Positions 36,478 to 47,865 of a stretch of DNA of 64,000 bases are shown here, piece by piece. The notes under the pieces are model-generated. The model saw nothing but the letters and a program-made list of their open reading frames with translations. It was not told the DNA's origin and searched no databases. The DNA lies in NCBI GenBank assembly GCA_029204225.1, contig CM055111.1, forward strand, positions 12,710,697-12,774,696, written 5' to 3'. The stretch comes from Diphasiastrum complanatum. Its lineage: Eukaryota > Streptophyta > Lycopodiopsida > Lycopodiales > Lycopodiaceae. The translations under genes were made by a program, and so were the position numbers. The first letter of the stretch is position 1. The number at the start of each line of letters is the position of its first letter.

Positions 36478-39400
36478 CCTTATTGATGTCTTCAGAGTAC
36501 CAAAAAGTTACATAAGACTGAAAGAGTACATGTCAAGTGTGAAAGGAATCATGGGAGCATATAGTACGTCATCGAAAAACATAAAGCAAAATAAACTAGA
36601 ATTAGAACACTAGAACATTAAACAACATGACAATTCCTAATTAGAGTAGTCTCAAACAAAATATCTATGCTATAGGTATATGTGGCCTAAAGAAGGATGT
36701 GATATCCACATCAACTATATAGGTGGAGGTTATGTTGTAGTACATCCGGTCGATCGTCTCTGGCCCTTAGACCTATATGCCATGAAGGTAAAAGGCGAGG
36801 TCGCATCATAGCACTATTTTCAAGGACGATGTCTGGAGGGAATATCTACCTCATCCTCGAAATCACTAACATTGTTCACCGGGGATGACAACATGAAAAG
36901 AAGGAAGTGGTAGTAGGCTAAAGCAACGTATCCACTAGTTGACATGGTATCACAATGGGCTCTCATCTGAATGAACACTTCTCTTATCATCAAAGAAATA
37001 CACCTCTGGTCTACATAAAAAAGCAAGGAGCGCAGCGTCGACGGCTGCTCACGGTATAAATCGTAGAATCTATATTGGATCTCATGATAAAGAGGAGAGT
37101 AGAAAATAAGATGCTCCCGAACTCACACCGACAAGATCCTGAGTTAGAACTATACAAATAAGTCTTTCTTTTAGCGTAAGAGAGAACGACAATGGCATCT
37201 GGTTTCTCAAAGGAGGTCTGGAGAGAATGTGTAGATCCGAAGGAAATGAAGGTGAAACTATTAACAGTCTTCATCATACCAAGTATAAAATGGGAGTTTA
37301 TGGCATCAAATTTCCTTTGTGATGTCTAGATGGAAAGACAAAGCGGCTATAGAGAAGGCAACAAAAGGTAAGCAAAACCTATATCCAAACATAAAACAAA
37401 TTAACAAACAAAACAACACAATAAAGAATGACACAGATGAAAATGGAATGCAAAAGAAGCACACACCTTGGGAGAGAGGACACTGGTTGTCACCTCAACA
37501 TAGGCTCTAGTAAACACGACCATGAAGCAAGTGATAGGTGGTGAAGAAGCTCCCAAAATGTCCACCGAATAGAGCATCAAGTAAGGAAGTAAGCCACCCA
37601 AGGTTGAAAAAATCTAGCAAGCGATAGGTGGTGAAGAAGCTACCAAAAAGTGTGTAATATCTTGAGAAAATGATATTTGATGGGTGAACCATAAACCCTT
37701 TTGAAAAATTTGTAGGATCTTTGGATGTAGAGCTCTATTTGACATAAAATGTTCTGAACACAATCACATATATTGATATCACTGAAGAATAATGGCTAAA
37801 GCCCTACAAGCAATAGCTAAGCATAGACAAGACATCTCCCACAAAGAGCCTGAACACAATCACATATATTGATATCAATGAAGAATAATGGCTAAAGCCC
37901 TACAAGCAGTAGCTAAGCATAGACAAGACATCTTCCATAAAGAGCCTGAGCAATACAATAATCTACATATAAGAGAGAGAATACAATAATCTACCTAATG
38001 ACTAAATGATAGCCCTACATATGTTATCTAGAGGCCCTTAGTGGAACCTTCTAGACATTAGGGCAACTACTAATTAGGAATACAAGGGGCGGACGAGTCC
38101 AAAGTTCCTTAGACTTGATGGTGATGACTTGTGAATGATATGCTATGGTGAAAGATTGCCTTTAAATCTAAAACTATGCATGCATCACATGAAATGGCAT
38201 AGAAGGACCAAGATACCCACCTATTTTATGGATTGGGTGAATGATATTGGTGCACCAAGAGGAAGGAAAACCAAACACTATAGTGGTGTTAAGAAAGGTG
38301 GCTAAAATGGGAGATACAATGTTTGTGCATGAATAAGTATGTTCAACTTAGAGGTTGTCAATATCACAAGCACGGTTATGTTTCAATAGATCGTCTTTCT
38401 TCATTAGGTGATAAGCCAAAGATGTGAATGCTGATTTAGAGGACAACTTCCTCATCCTGGTTAGACATCGTGCATGATGCCAAAACACAGCTCTGAGGCC
38501 AATTATTTTCCATCGACCTTCTCAACTTTCACATAGTTCCATGCACATGGCACGAGCCTTGATACTAGCAAGGGTTTCTACGAATATCACTACCTATTTT
38601 ACAACTTAAAGTTGATTGACTGAGAGTTAGAGACATACGTCTCATTTATTTAGCTGACACCATTTTGTTTAGTCATAGATTACATTTGTGATTTGTTACA
38701 TTTTTTTTGTATTGTTGTTTTATTGATACAGTCAAAATCTTCCATAGATTGTGTAGTTCTATAATCGGTGATGTTTACGAATGCTCCCACTCGTTACATA
38801 CACACATGAACTGTACTCTAGTAGTAGTGTAGGGGCTAGGACCTTGCACGATATGCAGATCTAAAGAGTGATGTAAGGACAAGTGTGCATGTAGACTTAG
38901 AAAAGGCTACCAGTTGGTCTTAGCATATATAATTGGTTGTCAACAAGCGCCCCAGATTATGCCATTGTTGTTTTTCAAGTTTATTGGAATTGTTGAGTTT
39001 TATTTCTTTTTGTAAGCTTTGTAAATTGATGCCTTGTGTTACTGTACATTATTAGAAATGGCTCTAGGATTGATCAATGAAGTAGGAAAGATGTAAAGAG
39101 TTATGGACTTGGCTCATTACATTCGCCGCGTCCATTCTTTTATTGTTATTATGCATAAGCAAGCCTAAGGGCCCTTTTTATTCATATACTGGCCTTGGGC
39201 CCTATTTGGTTATATTTTCAGGACTTGGTCACATTGATTTGGAGTGGGGGTCCTCCTTTTGGGAGGGCGCACTATTTTCCCTCCAAATCCTTTTCCCTCC
39301 CTTTTTTGAATCCTCCATTTGATTCAGGGAGAGGGTATAAGTAGGGCAACATTGTATTCCTTTATTCAGTTTATGATGATTGCTCCTCTTTAGCCTCCTT

Positions 39401-42400
39401 AAGCATTCTCTTCCTGCTTTCTAGCTTAAGTCCTGCTTTCTAGCATAGCTAGTGAATCTTAGCTTGTAACTTGGTATTAGAGCACTTTCCTGCAGATTGG
39501 TGGAGGCTGACCAGTGCCCTACCACCCGTCACTTTCATCGATTTTTCTCCGTCAACCTTCCTGCAGATTGGTGGAGGCTATCCAACGCCCTACCACCCAT
39601 CACTTTCATCAATTTTTCTCCGTCATTTTTGCAGATTGGTGGTGGCTGTCCAGCGCCCTACTGCCCATCACTTTCAACGATTTCTTCATCATTTTTTGCA
39701 GCTTTGGTGGAGGCTTTCCAGCGCCTTGCTAGCCCATCACTTTCGTCGATTTTTTTGGTAGATTTTCATTGTTTTTGCAGATTTGGTAGCTATTGCCCAG
39801 CGCCCTACTACCTCATCATTTTCGACACTTTTCGTCACCGATTTGCTGTCCATTTTTTATATTGATTGGAGGCTGTCCAGCGCCCTACTACCATCTCATT
39901 TTTAGCGGTAATCCACACCTTCTACTTTCTCAGCCCCTCATTTTCTGATTGTTATCCATCTTGATTGACTGTTTACGTGCCATTTTTGGTGATTTCGGAA
40001 GTTAGACTAAGTTGGGGTGACGACAAACGTCCTCTCCCTCAGGTTTTTGTCTCTTCCTTAGTCCCTATGGCGACTTCTTCATCAGAAGACCCTCCGCAGA
40101 GCTCTTTAGATGATCGTTTTACACATATTGATTCCCGCATGGATCATCTTGAGAGTCGTATTGATTGTATATAGTCAGTATTGCTTACAAAAGTGTCATA
40201 TACAAATGGGATGCACACATATATATAGTCCAAGATGACTATCTAACTCCATGACTATTGGTTATCCAACTACTTGACTATTGGCTTTCCAACTACTTGA
40301 CTATTGACTATCCAACTTTCTATAAGTTACATAGAAAGAATAAGGTACCTCCAATATGTCAAGTTGGGGTACTTAATGTCACAATTAGGCTTAGTGGACC
40401 TATGAGTCCCTACCAAGTTAATTTCATACTAACTTAGCTGTAAGTTTAGTAGGCCTAATATAATAAATGACCATGGTTACACAACTCTCGACCTTTTGGG
40501 TCAAAGTAACCTATGGTAATGTAAGCAATTCCATTTACATTCCAACACCCTCCTTAAATGGAAATGCATAACATAACATGAAGTAACTTCTCGAAAGAGA
40601 AAAATGCAACTTGCTGTCCGAACTTCATGTCGCCAAATAAACTTCTTACCGAAGTAGTCGAAATCTTATCCCCAATCATGTCCAGCATATAAAAGGAAAA
40701 GAATGCGTAATAATGAAGCATCAAGTCGAAGGGTGAGGATTTGCATGCTCCATCCGAAGTAGAGAACCAACATAAACTCGGCAATAAGTCAAAACATGGA
40801 CTTGTAATCCCACATCATTCGAAAAAACTTCTTTCCATAAGGACAATAAAAAAGAGTACCAAACTCTTTTGGCATCACATCCTCCCAAACCTTACCATCA
40901 ATGACTTGCTCACATAGAATAGGCAACGTACCAACATCATGATGAAGAGTAAGTGTGAAACCAAAAAAATCAGCAAGAGGTACTGATTTTAAAGAGGCAT
41001 GTGCCTTCCTTTTGTAGTAAGACATATCTTTGTTGTCCTGCAAAGTCTCCAATAGCCGACAAGGAACTGTTATGGGCTGTTCAACACTTTGTTGACCAAA
41101 GTGTTCCCAACATGGACCATGTTGTCCATAATCTTCCACAGGCTGTTCATGAAGCATAATGGACTGCTCATGATGTAAAATGGGCTGTAAATGGCCAAAA
41201 GAAGATGACTGAACCTGCTGTCCAACGTCTTCATCATAAAAATTTGGCAAACTATCAAGAGATGCATCAACGATGGCATCATCAAAGTTGTCCTTCGAAG
41301 AGGCATGGGATGACATAGAAGATTCTTCAAATAGTGAAAAATTTTCTCCAAACAAATGCTCGCTCTTAACACTTTGAACAAAAGTACTAATTGACACATG
41401 TTGACTGCCTCCTTGATTAGTACAAAAAGGTTCCAAAGAGTGCTTGAATTTTTCAGCCTTTGCTAAAACATCAAATTGAAAAGGTTTCGCATGAAACTTT
41501 TCACTAATGCATCCATCATATGCATCAACTTGCGGTGACTTGAAAAAAGAAGATTGTTTCAACATCTGCTCAATGTATCCTTGTTGAGAGATGAAGATTC
41601 CAGCCCCATTTGGAAGATCAACAAGAACCCAAGTGTGGTTCTTCATGAGTGAGTTATATTCCTCTTGCATCGCATCCTCCCAACATTTTACTCCTCTGGC
41701 CTGCTCATAAAAAACAGGTTCTGCTGCACCATTCTCAATAGAAATAAGAGCAAAATCAAAAAAATCAGCAAATTCTACTGATTTAGTAGAGGCACGAGTC
41801 TTCCCTTCATAGAAATGATCCACTTTGCTGTCCTGCAAAGTCTGCAACAACCATTTAGGGACTGGTTTGGGCTGTCCAACAGCCTTACCTTTGTCAACAC
41901 TTTGCTGTCCAAAGTGTTCCGAACTTGGACCTTGCTGTCCAATGTTTTCCGAACTTGGACCTTGTTGTCCAATGCCTTCAACAGGCTGCTCTTCACCATA
42001 AATAGATTCTTCTTGATGAACCATGGGCTGCAAAATTGAAGGAGTAGTGGGCTGTCCACTAGAAGTAGATGGCAGTCCCTTCTCTTGATGATTAGATGGC
42101 AAAACCAAATCTGGAAATATTTCAAGATATGCATCATGGGGAAAGTCCCCTTTCATGACATGAGTGGGCGCACCATCATAGGAGGTCTTTTCATCAAAAT
42201 GAACATCATGACTTACTATGATTTTATTAGTATCCATATTGAACAACCTATAGCCCTTGCTTTCACTACTATAGCCAACAAATATCATTTAACTCCTTTA
42301 TCATCAAGCTTGGTTCTTAGCTTATCAAGAATGAAAGCATAAGCCGTGCAACCAAAGATGCGTAAGTGAGAAACAGTAGGCTGCTTACCATACCAAACTT

Positions 42401-45400
42401 CATAAGGAGTTAATACCTGCAAGGCTTTGGTAGGACGCCAATTACTAATGTAAGCTGCCGTTATAACCGCTTCAGCCCAAAACTTGTGAGGTAGGCCCTT
42501 TTCCTTGAGCATGCATCGAGCCATCTCCATAATAGTGCGATTCTTTCTTTCGGCAACACCATTTTGTTGAGGTGTGTAAGGGGTTGTCATTTGATGATGG
42601 ATACCTTTGCTTTGAAGATAAGTACCGAACGTATTCTTTATATATTTCCCTCTTCGGTCGGTACGTAAGATCTTCAAAGAGTGCCCAAACTGATTTTCTA
42701 TCATTGCTAGAAAATCCTTAAAGTGTTGAAAAACTTCAGATTTTGCCTTCATAGGATAAATCCATGTAAATCTTGAAAGGTCATCAATAAAAGTAACAAA
42801 GTACTTACACCTTCCAATGGATTCAGTCCTCATTGGACCACATACATCACTATGAACCAAATCAAATTTTCCATCAACTCTAATAGTTCCATCCATTGGA
42901 AAAGCTTGCCTTCGAAATTTTCCAAGTATGCATCCTTCGCATACATGTCCTTCGGGATGCTCAATATTAGGAATGTCTTGAACCATATTGAATCTCTTCA
43001 ACATCTTCAAGCTAGCAAAGTTGAGATGTCCAAACCTAGCATGCCATAATTCAGCCAACTCCAAAGAATGTGAACTCGATGCAACAAGACAAAAAGATGA
43101 TGAAGCTCTTCGCTCATAGGTATCCATAAGGAACAATCCACCACGTAATGTTCCCGAAGCAATGATCATAAGAGATCTCTCTGGGTCTTTGATAAGACAT
43201 TTGTCTTCTTTGAATTCCACTACCAATCCTTGGTTCATAATTGCAAAGACCGAAACGAGATTCTTTTTTATTTTTGGAACATGAAGTACATTACGAATGT
43301 ACTTCTCCTCACCATTGGGTAAGATAAGGGGATCACTCCAATACCTTTGATAGGATAAGAGGTGTTATCAACACCTTGAACTTTGCTTCCATCATGCAGT
43401 TTCACAAGCTTTGTGAAGACCTCTTTGTGATAAGTCATATGACGTGTGGCACCGCTCTCAATCACCCAATCAATAGATGAAAAAACAGCAACTTGTAAAG
43501 CTGAAGATGAGCTGTTTTCTGCTAAAAAACCAGCAAGATTTGAAGTGGCAGAAATCTCGTCTTGAGGAGAGATGAGATTATTAGTGACAAAAGCATAATC
43601 ATTATTGAAAAGATTATCCTCCTTTCCGAATTGTTGTTCCAAAGTAATGATTGCGGTACTTGTATCGTTACCTTTCTCTTTTTCCTTTGTAAGCCTCTTC
43701 CTACATTCTTTGATGTGATGCCCAAACTTCTTGCAATAGTGGCACTTACCCTTCTTCTTGGAGCCTTGATCTTGAGCTTCCTTAGATTTTTGATCATCTT
43801 TGGAAGTTTTGAAAGAAGGCTTCCCTTTCCACTTGCCTTTGCCTTTGCCTTTTGCAAAGAAAGCTTGATCTTCTTGTTCACCAAAGTTGATCCTTGTTTG
43901 CTCTCTTGAAGAAGTAAGCCAACAAGTTCATCGAAGGAGATTTGTTGTTTTGAGCATGGGCGCCCTATTGCTAGCTCTCAAATAGGTGAAGGTGCCCTGC
44001 AATTTCCTGCAAAAAAGCTATAAGAAGATGAACAGATACAGTCGACGTCGCAGGCAGGTTCAGTTTTTAGTACAGTGGGATGGTCGTCCTCTTGAGGAGG
44101 CCACTTGGGAGCCTATTGATGTGTTTTATCATACACCATTATTGGCAGATCAGGCTCGAGCCCTCATGGATTTAGTTCTCTCCTCTACTACAGATGTCAT
44201 TGTAGATGTTCCCTCTGCTTCATGATTTTGCTAGCTATGACTATTCTTTATTGTCGTATTTGCTTAGTACTTGCTTTACACGGTTATAATGCTTTTGGGA
44301 TATCTGTTGTGACGACTTATGTCCTCTCCATCAGTATTTCCATTAGTTCATGATTTTTTAGTATTTAGCATGCTTACATTATTGTTTTAGATAGTCATTA
44401 TGCTTGCTAGCCGGTGGAGGGCTTTGGTTTTCTGCAGGGGAGATTTATGGACTTGGCTCATTACATTCGCCGCGTCCATTCTTTTATTGTTATTATGCAT
44501 AAGCAGGCCTAAGGGCCCTTTTTATTCATATACTGGCCTTGGGGGCCCTATTTGGTTATATTTTTAGGACTTGGTCACATTGATTTGGAGTGGGGGTCCT
44601 CCTATTGGGAGGGCACATTATTTTCCCTCCAAATACTTTTCCCTCCCTTTTTTGAATCCTCCGTTTGATTCAGGGAGAGGGTATAAGTAGGGCAGCATTG
44701 TATTCCTTTATTCAGTTTATGATGATTGCTCCTCTTTAGCCTCCTTATGCATTCTCTTCCTGCTTTCTAGCTTAAGTCTTGCATAGCTAGTGAATCTTAG
44801 CTTGTAACTTAAAGTCTCATCATCTTCTTGAATCATTGTCTAACAATTGATATTTAGTGTGAAGCATATTCACTTGTGAAAAATTCTACTCCCACTTTTT
44901 TTTCTTCCCTGATGGTTAGTATTGAAATATTCTATTAATGGAAGTTCTTTTACAGGTTGGTAATCGAAGGGCTCTATCTGTTGGTCCGGAAGAAGGAGGT
45001 CTTGGCATGCCTTACGAGCTGTTATATGGGCGTGCAGGTTTTGTATGGTCTGCTTTGTTTGTGAACAAGTACGTTGGAGCTGAAACCATTCCATGGAGCA
45101 AATTGGTTGGTCATAATCCTTGTTGCAGAATCAAAATGCATGCTACATTTTCTTATTTATGCAATTTGGTATTGCTTTTTAATTGTTATGGTCTATTGTT
45201 GCCTATATGTTGGACTTGTTTTCTTTTTGCAAGAATCTTTCAAAATTTAGCTTACAAAAAAATCTTTCCACATGTACTGCAAAAACAAATTCTCCAATTT
45301 GTTAGAAAAGTATCCATTTGCATTTTTTTGAGAGAAATTTAAAAATTTACCTTAACTGGTAGGCTTGTTGGGCATTCTTCAACAATCTATGTTGCTGTTC

Positions 45401-47817
45401 AATTTGTGCACATGTGTGTGCATGCGTATGTAATAGTGAGCAAGGTATTCATGCTTCTAGCCTCAAGTTGGGGCTTAGGGTTTAGGGTTTTGAAGTTTCT
45501 TTTGTAGGGGTTTAGTGTGTGATAGGCTTTAGGGTTTAGCTTGGAAATTTACAGGGTCTAGGGCTTGGCATAGACAGAAAGATAGAGGGAGAGGTTTAGC
45601 GAGTTTAGAGAGTTATGTATTTATAGAGGTAAGGGTTTAGAAAGAGACTTGACTTTTGTTAGTGTCTATCTGAGACCAATTGTCAAGGAAAATGCAAACA
45701 TTAAAGTCAATCTTTGTACAATCTCAAACTCAACTCTCTAAAATCAAATCAACTTTCAAGGATATCTCTAATCTCTTAATGAGAATGTTATTCATTATCA
45801 TAATTTCCTCTATATATGAACCTAGCTAAGTAGCATCCAATGAAAATCATGAAAAAGGATCATGATAGCATCCCTCTACTAACAGAATAACTAATCATGA
45901 CACAAGAGAAGCAAGTGCACCTCATCTTCCACTGCTGCAGATCCTCAAACTTGACAGTACCGGTTTTCTCTTTCGATATTGCTCCATATCCCTTGCTCAG
46001 CCTGTAATTTACCCTTGTATACTACAAATAAGTCCTGTCGAAGAAAGTTATTGGAACCTCAGGGCCTTGTTGGACTTTGTATTCTTTGATATGGTTGCTC
46101 TTCTCTTTGCTGAATATCATCTTTTTTCCTGGATTGGTCCATAGTTTATCAACAATCGATGGTTTGATATGTCTTTGCAATTTTCAGAATTAGTAGGAAG
46201 AAAATTGTTGTCTCACATGTCCTTGACATGTTTGTTGCATTTTCTGGAGCCATTGAGCATCCTTGCTAACTAGTATTACGCCATCAACATACAGAAGAAG
46301 AAGAGTAGTATGTACTCTCCAATATCGACTCCATGTTCTGATAATTTTCTCATATCTCTTACAATTAGGTCGCTGGTGGTCAAGCAGTCCACGACACTTT
46401 TCAGACTGACTCATATGTGAAGCTTCCAGAATTTTTGAAAAAGTTCAAATCATTAGCTATCAATAGATCAAAGCAGCTACATTACGAAGTAGATGCTTAC
46501 CTCTCCTTGTGAATGAAGCTGTCTTCTACAGAACGCTTCCATCTAGATTCTTCATGTTCACATAGCCATCAGCTTAATGACTAGAAGTTCGTGCATAAAA
46601 TTCTCCCATCAGAATAATGGAGCCATTTTAAGAGAATCTTAAGATATCCTTTGTAGGGTCGAAGTAATCTGAAATTCCAAAAATGTCATCTAAATTTTGT
46701 AGGGATTCTTTTTAGGGTCGAAGTAACAAACGACAATAAACATAGCAGATTCAGAGTTGGATGGCAAATTTTTGCTCGTACACAGCAAGCTATACCATCA
46801 AGCCCGTGACTGCCACTTAAGCACTTTTAATTCTTTGTAGTTTGAAGTTTCACAAAGTTAGAATTTCAGGTGACAGATTAGCTTCATGTTGCCATGTTTC
46901 TGCAAAAGCAGCAAGATCAACTTGATCTAGAATAGGTGCCATGTTGGTGACTTTCTAATCAATAAGCTCATATATATTCCATACAGACATTCGAAGTTGA
47001 TGATTGCTGTGCATTGACTGTTCTTCATTCTTTTTTAGAATGATCGCAGAAATGCAATGAGACCGTTACTGTGTACGTCTTTGATCTTTTCAAGTTCAAT
47101 CTTACTTTTATTTCATTGTTTCTGGGTAAGGTCATTATTTAGCCATAGCTTCTGATCATGTTTTTTGCTAGTACCTCTGGCCATTTTGTCCCCAGGGTAT
47201 CATTGTTAGGGCAGCAGCAGTGCTCAATTTGTTGCTTGGGCTTTGAACTATCAACGATGTTAAAGGCAAAGGCTAGCTTGATGTTTCTGTCTGCTGACAT
47301 GTCATATCCACTCACTGTTCACTATTGGCATTGAAGGGCACATTGATGTTGGCAAATCACTGTCAGGGACGTTTATAGGGTATCGACAACGACATTTTCC
47401 AACTGACAATTTATCTGCTTTTTTAGATTGAGGCAATAGATTCAGCTGTCAGGAGACAGATCTGCACTATCATTTTGCTTCGAGTAGAAATTGGTGACTC
47501 TATTCAATTCCCATAATTTCATAATTGCTTGGTGTATTCATTGCTCTCACTAGCAGCTATCTTCTCAAAAAAGTTTGTGACATAAGCTTCTATTTACCAT
47601 TGATGGTAGGAAGGTGGCTTACACATTTGCATGAAACATTGATGACGAACAGCCGTGCTGGCTAGTGCTTCTTTGTTTCCAAGGGGAGGCTTGAACTTGG
47701 GACCAGAGAAACTTTGGCTGCCAAGCTAACCAACTCGGCCAATCCTGTTGGGTCCATGTTGGCTAGTGATAAAATCAGGAACATAATGGTTAACATTAGA
47801 AGTTTAGAGAGTTAGGT

Positions 47818-47865
<48 letters not shown>

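Larger units (their letters stand above)
34428..39093. other. LANCL intron 3, left part
   Basis: Mostly anonymous intron sequence. It contains a Ty3/gypsy RNase H scrap at 35.25 kb, two tandem duplications, a (GA)n tract and two LINE-like 3' tails near 36.3-36.55 kb. Confidence 0.5.
40168..43980 (-). mobile_element. Rearranged Ty1/copia element nested in gypsy-1, copia-2
   Basis: The minus-strand order from right to left is Gag end with zinc knuckle, protease, GAG-pre-integrase, integrase, an aberrant 499-codon ORF and one LTR. The 5' LTR and most of gag are missing at the right end (about 43980), where gypsy sequence resumes. The adjoining gypsy sequence is missing too, which suggests a deletion across the junction. 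Linker and LTR match copia-1 at the window start, so both belong to one family. The RT is almost wholly deleted, so the copy is non-autonomous or dead. Confidence 0.85.
39099..44809 (+). mobile_element. Ty3/gypsy chromovirus remnant with both LTRs, gypsy-1
   Basis: Two LTRs of about 370 bp (39099-39471 and 44441-44809) flank a leader, the start of gag and the end of pol. The 5-bp sequence TAAAG lies directly outside both ends (39094-39098 and 44810-44814), a target-site duplication. The left LTR starts AGTT and ends AACT, a perfect short inverted repeat. A primer-binding site TGGTATTAGAGC (39472-39483), close to the initiator-methionine tRNA complement, follows the left LTR. A chromodomain is kept at the pol C-terminus. 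Protease, RT, RNase H and integrase are gone, replaced by a nested copia element. The insertion is in the sense orientation within LANCL intron 3. Confidence 0.88.

Noticed and set aside
39471-39865. Three overlapping 72-122 codon ORFs with repeated motifs
   Set aside because: They are frames of the 70-bp leader repeats of gypsy-1.
43522-43884. 120-codon Lys-rich minus ORF as a separate protein
   Set aside because: It overlaps the frame that contains the [14 protein letters not shown] knuckle; that frame matches copia Gag and this one is its shadow.
45470-45660. Possible interstitial telomere repeat (TTTAGGG words)
   Set aside because: Only a few scattered words such as GGGTTTAGGGTTTTG, with no regular array.
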